64,000 nt of DNA, from NCBI GenBank assembly GCA_950022655.1, contig OX465582.1, positions 96,424,704 through 96,488,703 of the forward strand, in the 5' to 3' direction. The notes under the pieces are model-generated. The model saw only the letters and a list, made by a program, of their open reading frames with translations. It had not been told where the DNA came from and did no database searches. Numbering within the stretch: position 1 is the stretch's first letter; each line of letters begins with the position of its first letter. Below are positions 1 to 10,972 of this stretch, one piece after another. The stretch comes from Alentia gelatinosa (lineage: Eukaryota > Annelida > Polychaeta > Phyllodocida > Polynoidae). The position numbers and the translations under genes were made by a program.

Positions 1-309
1 GGATCGCTGGTTCTAACCTCGTGTGTATTGCGATCCAGTCACCAGCAATATGATACGGTATCCCTCTTGTCAAACCGATGCTATCAATAGAACAGCCAAC
101 CCTGCAGTGCTTCTTACCACATGGGACTGGCCAATGGGACCCATGCTCTGTTAGACCTTCACGTACCGTAACCCGAAGGCGGCGCGGTGCGTGGACGGAC
201 TAGCTGATCTCTGTAAAATTGGTGTCACATGAAATGATGGTTGGGAAATAAATGATTGTTCCAGTATTAATAGTAGGGGGCGCCACTGAGCTCTCCCCCG
301 CAGACTAGG

Positions 310-312
310 GGT

Positions 313-343
<31 letters not shown>

Positions 344-345
344 GG
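310..345. repeat. GT microsatellite joined to a G homopolymer
   Basis: Alternating GT for about 16 bases, then a run of about 19 G. Such runs are often length-variable and error-prone in assemblies. Confidence 0.9.
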
Positions 346-1721
346 CAAATACGACGACGAAGTCGCTAGTCTTAATTCTATAACTTGCCCTTATTCATCC
401 GTGCATCCCAAATGATGAAGACCGCCATCTACCTTTTACAGAGGTCTATAATCAAATAAATTTCGTCGTTTCTACCTACATCTATTCACATCCAGCACTG
501 GAAAACTTTCCATCATTTTGATCATGAGGGAATCTGTGGGAATGGACGGCGTGGAATGGGCACAGAAAAATAGTTTGATTCTTCATCTGGTTACTTTGTC
601 CACAGGGAATTCGAACGTAAGTACTCTGTCTTTATTCTTTGAATCCAGAATTAAAGATCACAAAAAACCAGACACAGTCACTTTATATTAGGTGCCATAT
701 CTATTATCATTTTAAACAAGATAAACGATTGGTGGTACATTCTGTGAATCAAAATGGCCACGATATTTCGCTAGTGTTGAACCGGATTCTTCTGGTATTT
801 TTCAAATTGTCACACTGCTACAGAGTGTTTTTGCAGAGACGAGTGAATCATTACCTGACATTTCTAACGCAAAGTTTTTATTGTTTCCATCAATGCGGGC
901 TCGAGCGATTCCCTGAGGTAAATATGACGACGCTTTGCCCTTATTAGAATTGGAGATGCACACAGAGATTAAAACAAATGAGGGTACAATAACCCAGACA
1001 GCTTTCCCCTAAAAAAGAAAAGCATTAGTTTTCTTCTCTCTTTTATGCGGCGTATCAAAAATATGATGGGTTATTCCATGAGGTAAACATTTCTATAATC
1101 CCTGGAATCATTTATACTCCACAGCCCATTTTCGCTCCACCACCAGCTGCCCCCCGCTAGAAAAGGAGCGCCTGGAGACGAATCGATGGGAAGCACCACG
1201 CTCTGCAAGAGGGCGATAAATTTTGGCGGCTTTATTCCATGTAATTATTTATTTCTAGAGAGCGGTGAAAGAATTAAGCCTGATGAGGCCAAGGATGGTT
1301 GGATAGACTTAACCAACCAACACCGGCAGCTAATTCTCGACGCTAGCCGTGTTGTTGCTGAGGGAGAATGCAATGAAAATTTCCCTCCTTTGTAGTTTTC
1401 CCGCTCCTGGCAACGACGTTATTTTCGTCTATTACTTTTGGAGAGGCGTGACGAGATCTGGCGAGTGCCCCCCCCCCCCCCCTCCTCCCCTCCCCCCTAC
1501 AGACGAAGCTTGCCAGACTCGTCTAGATGTTCTATATACTGGGCCCTGCATTGCCGAAGTGGGCAGAAAAGTATCCTTTAAACACACAATTCAAATTAAG
1601 GATTTAACTGACGACAATGTCATGGTGATGTGAACTTTTGATCTCTTGAATAGGCTTTAGCATGGCCATGTTAATGAAGCTGTATCCCACAATTACTGAT
1701 GATTATTATCTGGATCTTGGA
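346..1721. other. No recognisable gene
   Basis: AT-rich sequence with short ORFs of up to about 100 codons in several frames, none recognisable. A C homopolymer of about 14 bases lies near 1468. A GC-richer patch at 1140-1180 and an acceptable donor-like GAG|GTAAAT near 918 are the only hints of transcription. Confidence 0.5.
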
Positions 1722-2033
1722 TGGTTGGTTTGATTTAACGCCCAGTTAACCATTGTAGGTTCTCACCAGACTTTCTCAAGGTTCTTTTACACCACAAGGG
1801 TGGTGATCGCATGTATGTAAAGAGTTCAGGTAGAAATCTCACCCTACACATTTACCGAGGTGAGAGTCCTTTCACTTCCCACAACACATTGACATGGTAT
1901 GAGAAGGATTGGGCTTTGATATAGCAGTAAATCTACCACTACTGGGAATGAAGAAGAGACGCTGCAAAGGATCTTAAACCCAGAACCTTTGGATTACAAG
2001 TACAATGCCATAACCACTGAGCTAACTCCGCAC
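1722..2033 (-). mobile_element. tRNA-derived SINE, copy 1
   Basis: Near full-length. The right end, read on the minus strand, is a degenerate tRNA (GAGTTAGCTCAGTGGTTA D-arm and a CTTGTAA anticodon loop, so Thr-like TGT). The left end is the shared tail containing TTTAACGCCCAGTTAACC. The middle has CACACATTTACCGAGGTGAG and ATATAGCAGTAAATCTACCA, which recur in the other copies. Confidence 0.85.
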
Positions 2034-2652
2034 ATTATGGGCATTGGGGAATCCAAATAAATCAAATAGCATCCTTAATATAAAAAAAAAGTACATTGTG
2101 TCTATTATCTCCGAATGAATCGCGATTGTCCGCATATCAACTGACCAGCTGATCAATTACTGCTAAAGCTAGCTATGTAAGCTAGGTATCGAATTTTTTT
2201 TTAAACCCGGAGTTGGAATTGCTAACAAAACAATTATGGAAACACAGGTAATCCGTTTAAATCGCCAGACTTGTATTCTCCTCCATCCTGCTGCATTCTA
2301 ATTAAGCACCTCAATTATATATGCAGCTGGCAGTGTGCATACTGAAGCCACATTCCCTTGTGCGACGCGAAAACGGGCGGCAACACATGTGGTGTGGAGA
2401 CAAATGGGTTGTCGCCCAGAGGTGAGACCTGCATTGTCATGAACACGCGTCTTTGTCTGCGGGGAAAGATGAGGAACATCATTCAGGAGAATTCGAACAC
2501 CCTAAAATAAATCCGGTGTATATAGGCCCGAGGTCTCACTAACGTAAAATAACGTCGTTATCGAGGCACCCAAGGGCCTATCGTCTTGACGGTAAACTAT
2601 GGCAATATACATGATCAGCCCTAAGAACCAGAAATCAGGGATACCAGGTGGT

Positions 2653-2838
2653 GTTAGGGAAAGGGTTAGGGATAGGGTTAGGGTTAGGGTTAGCGTTAAG
2701 CCAGCTTATGTTAAGGTTTGGAATAGGGTTAGAGATATAATTAGGGATAGGGTTAGGGTTAGGGTTAGGGATAGGGTTAGGGATAGTGTTAGGGTTAGGG
2801 ATAGGGTTAGGGTTAGGGTAAAGGTTTGGGATAGGGAT
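2653..2838. repeat. Interstitial telomere-like (TTAGGG)n tract
   Basis: About 185 bp of TTAGGG and variants such as GATAGGG and TTTGGGA, with TTAGGG on the plus strand throughout. The variant repeats and single-copy flanks indicate an old interstitial tract, not a chromosome end. The ORFs across it on both strands are artefacts of the hexamer. Confidence 0.92.
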
Positions 2839-3111
2839 ATGTTTTGTAAGATATGCTTTTGTTTAGTAATAATCTTTATTGTGGATAATAAATAAATAAT
2901 ATAATAAAGCAAAGCTTGTGTGTTTGGGAATCCGTATTTTGGGTAAGTAATCACATTGGAAGACATTCCCTGTTTTCGCGCATGAAGGCGTGAAAGCTGT
3001 GAAAGCGGGGAGCCGAGGTGCTGTAGGGGGTCCGAGATGCCAAAGGGGCCGAGACATCCGGGAATCGTTCATAGTAACTAGTGGGTAATTTAAATAACTT
3101 TTCATACGATT

Positions 3112-3211
3112 TTTCCATACGTTTTACGTAGAATTTCGCTTATCCATATCTGATAGGATGTTGGACCCCACCCCCACCTTCTCAGTGCGTACGTACTTTA
3201 TAGATGGCCCC
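3112..3211. mobile_element. Fragment of GGGGCCATCCATAAA-type MITE
   Basis: Right-hand part of the element seen complete at 35007: a C-rich patch, then TGCGTACGTACTTTATAGAT and GGCCCC. Confidence 0.7.
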
Positions 3212-3840
3212 TATGTATCGTGAGAAGTATATGGACTGGGGGAGAATTCGCATTGTTCTTGGTTTTTCGGTCATTATTTGAACCTAATTTTTTTTGGCTT
3301 GAACAAAGCAATCAAAAGATCATAAACAACATAAATGCACCCATAGTAAATACATTCCCTCATAATAGTATTCTTGGTTTGCCTAACCATAACAATATAT
3401 AATATGGTGTTATACATAATTCTGAGCAGGTTTCATGTTTATTGATCCATTATTTCTTAATAAATACAATAATATCGTCAATATTGCAAATATACCTCAA
3501 GGCATTATCCAATCAGAGGTGGGGCAGCCTGAAGGCATTATCTGCCCTGAATCAATTCATGGGTTCATCTGTATTAAATTGGCTGCCTTACAGTGATCAT
3601 GGCTTTCACAATCAAAACCTGACATTTACTTCTTTTACAGTTAACACGTATCATATTTCACTTTAATTCATGAAGCTAAAGCGTTTTTGTATAAGAGTAT
3701 GGCCATCCTATCATTATCATCCTGCTCACACCGATACAGGCGACTTTCGGGCGACATCAAGCTCTGCCATGATGGAGATCACCATGTCACAGGGGTGTGG
3801 CTGACTATAGACGTTAGGCCACAGCGAGTAAATTTGGTTT

Positions 3841-4150
3841 GGTTTGTTGGTTTGATTTAACGTCCAGTTAACCATTGCAGGTTCTCACCAGACTTTCTCA
3901 AGGTTCTTTTACACCACATGGGTGGTGATCGAATCTATGTAATGAATTTAGGTAGAAACCTCACCCCTACACATTTACCGAGGTGAGAGATCTTTTACTT
4001 CCCACACAACATAGACATGGTATGAGAAGGATTGACCTTTGATATATCAGTAAATCTACCACTGCTGGGGGGTGAAGGAGAAAAGTGGTTGCAGTAGGAC
4101 CTGAATCAACAAAGTCCAGTGCTCTTTACCACTGAGCTAACTCCCCACTC
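3841..4150 (-). mobile_element. tRNA-derived SINE, copy 2
   Basis: Same layout and orientation as the copy at 1722: tail TTTAACGTCCAGTTAACC on the left, degenerate tRNA-like head ending GAGCTAACTCCCCACTC on the right. Confidence 0.87.
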
Positions 4151-4795
4151 CGGTCGCTTTTGTTATGCTTGCGTGCAAGCATATCCGGTCTGCACCACGA
4201 GGAGGCACAGCTACTAAGAGGGTGAGAAGACAATTAACGCCATATATGAAATATCGTGACATTCAGATTTTATCCTACACCGTCACATGTTTTTAACTTC
4301 ATATGTCACAAGTGGTATGTAAACATTCTATGGCATCACCGTGGCATACAGTCACACCATGTTAATTCTATGGGGATTTATCTGAAGGGTAGGATAATAC
4401 ACATTACATCTCGAGATACACCGAGCTCTGGGTCGATGGGTGATAAGTAACGCGTGTTCAGGGACGTCCTTGCCCCGCTCAACCCCAAGTCCACATCGGG
4501 CTTTGTTGGGTGATAATAGCCAATAATGGTGAGCGCAAGCCCCGAAGCGAGCTGTGACTAAGCAGGGTTTGTCATTGGCGGCCTACGCTGGCCAGCAGCG
4601 CCAGTGAGTGAGTGGCCTCAGCGCGCATGCTCCGTCCCTATACAGCGCACTCTCCTAGCAGAAATCCCGCTTGTATCTCTGCCCCAACCAGACTGGTTCC
4701 CTGCCCAAATGAAATAAGGGACTGGTAACTACTTCTTACATAATACTATAGAAAGACCTTGAACTGACAGTCATGCCACCTCGATTGGCTCAATA

Positions 4796-5004
4796 TAGAC
4801 TTGCACACATTTTTCTTTCTTTTATTCTTCTATACTGGTGATTTACTACCTTCAGTGCTTTATTCTGAAGAAATACTGCTGCTGAATGTTTAACAGCAAT
4901 CCTGTTGTACTGGCTGTAAGGCAGATATTCCTGCAGGCCTGATACAAGTCCAGATAAAATAAATGAAATAAAAAGAAAAGGATACAGGGACTGAAGCCAG
5001 TCTA
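4796..5004 (+). mobile_element. TAGACT MITE, copy in left arm
   Basis: Starts TAGACTTGC, ends GAAGCCAGTCTA. Flanking 9-mers GGCTCAATA and GGCTCTACA match at 7 of 9 positions. Confidence 0.7.
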
Positions 5005-6099
5005 GGCTCTACAGTCTGAGTCTGCCAATGTGACACTACCCCAGCAAATCTTTTGCGGAAGTAGAGCACAGGATCTCTGAAAGGGAGGCGTTACCCATAG
5101 TGCACCAAAAAAAGGAACCCGTTACCTGGCCTATAATATGAAAAGGCCAGGCTTCCAGGCTATGCCTCAACCTGCCTGTTTTGGCCCAAATCTGGCCCAT
5201 ACGCCAGTTTTAAGATATAATCATTTTTGATCTCTTTGAGTAATCTTTTGTGTTTATTTCATTGTGTCAAAAGTACAAACATGGATTTAACAACAATTGC
5301 TTTGTTTCTGTCTTGAAATCCTGCTTGATATCTAGGACTACATTTCTGGGTGGTGGATACCATATGTGACAGGTGATTGTAAACAGAGGCACCATGTGCT
5401 CTTATGAGGATGCATTGGCTTCACCATTGGTTGTCCACTATCCCTGTCTACACCTGAAGAACAAACATGTGCCGAATGTCCATTTTTTTCACTGGAGTGA
5501 CAGCTTATTTCAAAGGTGGCCATACTCTTACAAACAGACTCGGAATGTAATCCCGCTCCCTGTTCCGCTCTGACATCACTGGGTTGAGGCAGAGATCGGT
5601 AAGCCCCAGCTCCGCGAAAGATGGGCTGGGAGAGTGACTGCAGCGCTGCATGGCTGCAGATTGACCAATAACGTCCACCGCACCTCACACTGCACCTCAC
5701 ACTGCCCGCCTGGCAGCCAGCACGCACTTGACCGAGTAGAGCAGTCCTCGACATGGCCGATAAGCCTGGGTAAAGTACGTCTGATCCGCGTTATTTTACC
5801 GCCCCGTACGTGACCCGAGTCTTTAAACAGGAGGACTGATACTCACGGTCAATATCGACAAGCACACAGTTTAATAGCCCACTGTAGTCAATTTCTAAAA
5901 CTATCAAAATTATCAGCTTGAGGGATAGCCTCGAAGCCTGACCTAGTCACATTATAGGCCAGGTAACGGGTTCCATTTTTTTGGGGCATAATGGGTAACG
6001 CCTCCATTTTTTGCACTCTCTTAGCAGAGACCCTGCACTCTATTTCTGCGATAGATCTGCAGGGAGAGTGCCACCTTGGGATACCTAGACTTTAGAGCC

Positions 6100-6344
6100 T
6101 AGACCAGCCTCAGTCACAGAGTAGAAAGATATATATAAGCATATCTCTACTCTCTCCCTCAGTGCCTGTATCCTGCCCCTCCCCGCCCACTGCCAACGCC
6201 ATTTACACTATGAGGTTCTATTCATGGTGTAGAAGTCTTTGATTCATGGGCCAGTCAGAGAAGGACACATGCTGTAATAAACTTTATTCTGATTTTGTTT
6301 AATCATTTAATGAATGTTCATAATCAAAGACTTGAGCAAATCTA
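6100..6344 (-). mobile_element. TAGACT MITE, copy in right arm
   Basis: Inverted relative to the copy at 4796. Starts TAGACCAGCCTCAGTC, ends GACTTGAGCAAATCTA. Flanks TTTAGAGCC and AGTAGAGCC match at 7 of 9 positions. It sits where the mirrored arm has its copy, so insertion appears to predate the inverted duplication. Confidence 0.72.
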
Positions 6345-6465
6345 AGTAGAGCCAAGACAGCTGGTGGGACTGTCAGTTCAAGGGTTTCTCTAGTATTACG
6401 TAAGAAGTAGTTACCAGTCCCTTATTTCATTTGTGCAGGGAACCAGTCTACTTGAGAGATAGATA

Positions 6466-6605
6466 TAGACTGGCCCCAGTCCCTGTACTCTTCCACCTAT
6501 CCCACCCCTCCTCTCCTTGATTCCTGGTCCGATCACACTGCAACATACTTGATCTTAATTTTGTTTAATCAAGAATGTCCATAATCAAAGACTTAAGCAA
6601 GTCTA
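6466..6605 (-). mobile_element. TAGACT MITE, short copy
   Basis: Starts TAGACTGGCCCCAGTC, ends GACTTAAGCAAGTCTA. Flanking 9-mers AGATAGATA and GGAGAGATA match at 7 of 9 positions. The interior is largely deleted. Confidence 0.7.
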
Positions 6606-6985
6606 GGAGAGATAGTACGCGGTGCCCAGGTTCTCACCTTCCCTTCTCTGATGAAAAGTAGGCGTTATTACTATCATGGTCTCCGCCCCAGATCATCACA
6701 TATCAGCTGAGCAATACGTCACCATGCGAGAGTAACTCGTATTAGGAGTATGGTGACAGTAGGCAGGCGCCCAGCAGTCGCCATGGATGGATGTGGTGAC
6801 ACGGTAAGAGCAGCATCAGCGCCAGCTGCAGCAGTGAGGCCCCTGCGCCGCTCCTCCCTCCAGCAGCCTATAGTCTGTCTGGGAGAAGTTGGCCCCAGTG
6901 CTGCGGTATGTACCCCTGGCCGCCAGAGCTGCACTGTGATAGCTCTGGTTGGTTTAAATCCGTGGCCGCCTTGGCCTACAGCCTA

Positions 6986-7128
6986 TAGACAGGGAAATGT
7001 ATCCTCCCCCCCACCCTTCTGGGTGATACATGGGCCAGTCAGAGAAGGACACATACTATAATGAATTGTATTCCGGTTTTCTTTAAACATCTAATGAATG
7101 TTCATAATCAAAGACTTGAGCAAGTCTA
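6986..7128 (-). mobile_element. TAGACT MITE fragment
   Basis: One good end (GACTTGAGCAAGTCTA) and the internal GGGCCAGTCAGAGAAGGA block. The other end is eroded and no target duplication is visible. Confidence 0.6.
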
Positions 7129-7286
7129 TCCCCTGCCCTACTTCCCTGTCTTCTTTTTACTGCTTAGATTGTTATTTCACAGTCTATCTTCTCCAGTGTT
7201 ATTTCATAATACATGTATGCGTTATCACTGGGAAGAACTGTCAGAGACATGCCTAATACTATAGAAGGAACCAAAAAGTCAAAGTA

Positions 7287-7542
7287 TTCTTTCTCCACGA
7301 GTTTGATGCGGAGTGATATGAACGAGGCGATAGCAGTGTGAAGATCGCGTATCGTTCAAATGACCTGGTGAACAACGACTTTGACCAATACTAGTTGCTT
7401 TCTGTATTTATCTCACCACTATACATACTAAAAGAATGGACGACATATAGACCATGGAGAACGGACTGCAATACTCGTAGGGGCATGGAGAACGAGTTCC
7501 CAATGTTAAGCCTATGGGACAAAAATACCAGGGGTGAGATAC
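7287..7542 (-). mobile_element. Two-hairpin composite element
   Basis: Hairpin module on the left, with tip GAACGAGGCGATAGC. Terminal-repeat module on the right, from TTATCTCACCACTATAC to ACCAGGGGTGAGATAC, with the shared inner block AACGAGTTCCCAATGTTAAG. Confidence 0.7.
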
Positions 7543-7706
7543 ATTAGAACTCCGCATAAGTGGACACCCTCCATTCCGGGCCAAAGTGTATGCTTATGCG
7601 GGTAGTCTGCTTACACGGGGTTAAAACAAAATCTAATATAGGGATCCATTCCCAGCAAACGTGTCTGTTGCTGCGGGGTGTCCACTAGGCGGGGTTCTAC
7701 TGTATA
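7543..7706. mobile_element. AGTAAAACCCCGC-type MITE, diverged copy
   Basis: Inverted ends AGAACTCCGCATAAG and GGCGGGGTTCTACTGTA flank a shared CCGGGCCAAAGTGT-like block. It directly abuts the composite element on its left. Confidence 0.65.
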
Positions 7707-7844
7707 TATCTAATCTTATTATCCAATCAAACCATGTCTGAAGAAGGTCTAAATCCCGACTCAAAAAATGTGTTCCATGCATCTCCAATACGAATAACTA
7801 TATACATTTGAATATCGCAGTCACACGAGGAAGTTTTAAATCAT

Positions 7845-8162
7845 TACACTTCATGAAGATTAGACACAAGTAACAACGCTCTCTGTAGGCTTGCCGTCAG
7901 TGCAGAAGCTCTAACACTTGTTTCTGTGGACGTTGAGAAGTGCTCGATACGGTGGCGACCTGTGATCGTTACACGTTCTGATTCCTGCGGGGCAGACCGC
8001 ACCAGGATCAACGACCGCGGCAAAAAGATCATCAATACAAATCAGTGTACATTGCGCTCTCTAGGGAGGGAGAGTGAGACTGCCGACCACCAGCGTCCCC
8101 TGGTGGCTATGGTCGACGGACTGCGTCACTCCGTGAATCATGGCATGACGAAAAGCTACTAA
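7845..8162. other. GC/CpG-rich islet with open frames on both strands
   Basis: CpG-rich relative to its flanks. A plus-strand frame is open from 7926 to 8162 and a minus-strand frame from 8035 to 7844, the latter downstream of a possible acceptor CGGTCTGCCCCGCAG. Neither translation resembles PUFD or any family I recognise. Confidence 0.3.
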
Positions 8163-8267
8163 CAGAACAGAAAGCCTTAAAGTGACAAAGCCTGGTACAG
8201 TACTTACATGAAAATGACTCAAAACTACTACTCAGGGGAAGTGTTCGTCATCAGTGATGCTCCTCTG

Positions 8268-8410
8268 TCTATCTCACCCCTGGTATTAATATTGGGAGCT
8301 TGTATCCAACGCCTATTGAGTATCCAGGAAATATACTCAATGGGGGATTAATGTCACAAATGGTAGCCCATTAGGCAATGTGAAGGGTGAGGTAAATTCT
8401 GAAACCTATT
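8268..8410 (+). mobile_element. Two-hairpin composite element, terminal-repeat module only
   Basis: Begins TATCTCACCCCTGGTATT, ends AAGGGTGAGGTAAATTC. The hairpin module that normally follows is missing. Confidence 0.7.
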
Positions 8411-8714
8411 CAAAAAAACCCTAGACTTTCATATGTATCTCATCTAGGCAACAGCGATGCATATAGCTTTTCCTTTAGATGTAGGTCATATTCTGGACTT
8501 TAACCAGACATCTGTCATATTGATATCATCTTCACGTCATCATACTCTCACGGTAAAAGATATCAAATTTAAATTCATACGTCCTTAGACTGTGTATCAT
8601 GAACTGAGTCTGAGTGGAGGAATGGAGGTGCTGTCTGTCTTGTGCCTGCATAATGGACAGGTACATGTATACCATAATATATATATACGTATACAAATGA
8701 AGAAACCGACAAGT

Positions 8715-9375
8715 TTTGGTCAACGTCCTTGTTCTCCATGAGTTTGACGTGGGGCACTATGAACGAGGTGAAGCTTGTTTTGACCTTATGCTTTCAAAAA
8801 CTTGAATGACTGTATCGACTCGTTCCCTAATCTTAGTACACCATCTCATTTGGGATATTACCCTGGTTAACCTTATTTGCCAGGGTATATCTGTCTATAA
8901 AATACTCGGGTTATATCTGACGTCTAGCAATTTATGGACAGGTGATGAAGGTCTCTTCCGGATGTAATAGGCCCAAGTGAAGAAAAACAGCCAACCTGAT
9001 GGCTGACACCTACAGCCTCTTTATATGATGCTACCATGTACTATTTGCCAAATGGATGAACATTGTAACGACTTGCATCAATAAAGAAATTTGTGGGGAA
9101 AAAAAGCCGAGTGAATATTGCATATCATTCAAACAATTTAGGGAACTACTACTTTGATCAAAGCACGTTGCTTTCTGTATTTATCTCACCCCTGTACACA
9201 CTAAGAGAACGGATAACACACTGGATCTATGACGTCATAGCCCATGGAGAAGGGATTCTTATACTCATAGGGGTATAGAGAACGAGTTACCAATGTTAAG
9301 CCGTAGAACTAGGCACACCTCTGACCACTTCTTGGGTTAAGCCTATGGGACAAAAACACCAAGGTTGAGATAAAG
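8715..9375 (-). mobile_element. Two-hairpin composite element, interrupted
   Basis: The left piece 8715-8780 has the tip GAACGAGGTGAAGC. The matching module continues at about 9100-9375 (TTATCTCACCCCTGTACAC to ACCAAGGTTGAGATAAA). The intervening 300 bp is probably a later insertion. Confidence 0.6.
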
Positions 9376-9577
9376 GTACTTCCATGGGCCTGGAATATTA
9401 ATCGGGTTCAATCCATTCAAGCAGAGAAATTGTGGACACTGCTATCGATCAGTGATCAATAACATCAGAGCGTAGAGACTCTATCGACAAGGGCAGTGAC
9501 GATGATAAGTGAATACGAGAAGGTCATAAGGGTGGGCGAGTAGGTAAGCGGGTAAACCCACCAGGTCAACGAGTAGG

Positions 9578-9707
9578 TCAGTACGGGGCAGGGGCGGGCC
9601 CTGCGAGCAGCTCATTAAAGCCGCCGTGTAGCTCATTGAGCGCCTCCAGCTGCTCATCAAGGCCCCACACGTCCCTGTCCACCAGGCCACGACAATGACT
9701 CCCGCCA
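9578..9707 (-). CDS. Candidate terminal BCOR-like exon (end of PUFD)
   Basis: Open minus-strand segment ending in TGA. Possible acceptors at 9707|9708 (CTGTGGTCAG) and 9674|9675 (GTGGACAG) both give phase 2, which fits the donor at 16506. The frame reads VWGLDEQLEALNELHGGF followed by NELLAG and then APAPY-stop. This resembles the last helix of vertebrate BCOR PUFD (FNPESKELLDLVEF then TNEIQTLLG) in its spacing of Glu and Leu residues and its shared LL. The conserved middle of the PUFD (a NWLLLSD-like segment) is not in this piece and would need an additional exon of length divisible by three between 9708 and 16505, which I could not find. The local DNA is GC-rich and low in complexity, so chance similarity is possible. 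Confidence 0.35.
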
Positions 9708-9810
9708 CTGACCACAGGGGGCGCCTGTGGCGGGCTGGGCTGGTGAGCGGCGAGCTGCTCTGTTCGCATGCAGTGCTCAGGCCTGCAGTCACTAGCGTCA
9801 GCACCACCGC

Positions 9811-9864
9811 ACCACCGATAACCACCGCCACCACCGCCACCACCACCGCCACCGCCACCATCGG
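9811..9864. repeat. (CCACCG)n simple repeat
   Basis: CCACCG/CCACCA units on the plus strand. The minus strand, which is the gene's sense strand, is GGTGGC-rich. Confidence 0.85.
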
Positions 9865-9944
9865 CCAGGCACCCCTCTCGTGAATAATTCCAGCTGCCGA
9901 CGCAAGGCTCTTCTTCCCTCCGTACCCCCAGCCCTCTTCTTCCC

Positions 9945-10298
9945 CCCCTCCCACCCTGTACAGCCCCCTGCTTCCCTGCAGAACCCGCTCCCACCCTCCA
10001 CAGCCCCCTCCCACCCTCTACAACCCACTCCCACCCTTCACAACGCCCTCCCACCTGTAACAACCCCCTCCCACCCGTAACAACCCCCTCCCACCCTTCA
10101 CAGCCCCCTCCCACCCTTCACAACGCCCTCCCACCCTTCACAGCCCCTCCCACCCTTCACAGCCCCCTCCCATCCTGCACAGCCCCCTCCCACCTTGAAC
10201 AGCCCCCTCCCACCCTCCCCAACGCCCTCCCACCCCAAACAACGCCCTCCCACCCTACACAGCAGCCTCCCACCCTCCACAACCCCCCCCCCCCCCAA
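9945..10298. repeat. C-rich minisatellite, period about 20 bp
   Basis: Some 17 degenerate units of CAGCCCCCTCCCACCCTTCA and close variants (CAACGCCCTCCCACC). The complementary strand carries GGGAGGG every unit, a dense G-quadruplex-forming pattern. The long minus-strand ORFs across it are repeat artefacts. Confidence 0.9.
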
Positions 10299-10972
10299 CC
10301 CACTACGTGCGTCTGCCCGATTTGACCTCCCTCCATATCCCGCTCTCCTCTACTCGCCTCATTTCAACTGTTTCTCTTCTGATCTCCTCCAAACCCGAGG
10401 TTCCCCATCCCAGGTCTCTCCCGCAATCCTCCTTCGCCTTACCTGGATTTCCCTAATCCATCTACCCCCTACCCCTAGCCTCCTCCCTAACCCGGTCGTT
10501 CACCTGCACCGCTTTGGCTTTCTTGAATCCGTCTACCTGAGACAACATTTGTGTCGTATTATTATCGCCGCGCCGCGATCAAAAGATAAAAGCCGACACA
10601 GAGCCGTATCCGTTCGTCCCGACCTGTATTTATATCCAGCGGAAAAGCTCGGCTGCCAGTGTTCCCCGCGGCTCGTGTTTTCTCAGACAGTGTAATCGGA
10701 GGGGCCTGGTCAAGCTATATAACCATCGGAATCGTTTCGTGGGAATCGGAACGACCGACGCGTTTACGACAACTAAGACGAACCGATTCGCGGCCAATAT
10801 GGCTGGTTCCTAGTGTGCTTCTACTTAAAAGTCAATCCCAGGACGGAGACCTGCCTATGGATCCATCAATGTAGTGTTTTCTATTTATAGACTGCCCTGT
10901 GGGAAGGATAAAGTCCCCTTTCAACGCACCTTGCCGTATGGGACAAGGGAAGGGGACAGGTTTGGTTGCTTT
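10299..10972. other. GC-richer non-repetitive stretch, promoter-like in part
   Basis: A pyrimidine-rich first half, then a CpG-rich segment 10560-10810 with TATA-like TATTTATATCC near 10628 and GCGGCCAATATGGCTGG near 10791. No convincing exon was recognised. Confidence 0.35.

Larger units (their letters stand above)
4688..6452. mobile_element. Large interrupted inverted repeat (candidate DNA transposon)
   Basis: Left arm 4688-5165 and right arm 5926-6452 are inverted copies at very roughly 75% identity. Matching blocks include AAATGAAATAAGGGACTGGT against its complement near 6415, and AACCCGTTACCTGGCCTATA near 5115 against its complement near 5955. Both outer ends carry an AGACTGGTTCCCTGC-like terminus, related to the small TAGACT MITE. 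Each arm carries a copy of that MITE at the same relative position. The 760-bp centre holds a minus-strand ORF of 138 codons (5338-5754) that matches no transposase I know. No convincing flanking duplication was found. Confidence 0.6.

Noticed and set aside
1957..2033. tRNA-Thr gene (also at 4075, 13055, 19470 and 27121)
   Set aside because: Each is joined to the same SINE body and has mismatches in the cloverleaf, so these are SINE heads and not functional tRNA genes.
2599..2966. ORFs on both strands over the TTAGGG tract
   Set aside because: Hexamer repeat without stops; the translation is a VRDRVRV-type repeat.
9481..10298. Long Gly-rich minus-strand ORFs
   Set aside because: Most of their length is the C-rich minisatellite. 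Only the 3' portion (9578-9707) has non-repetitive character and is listed separately as an exon candidate.
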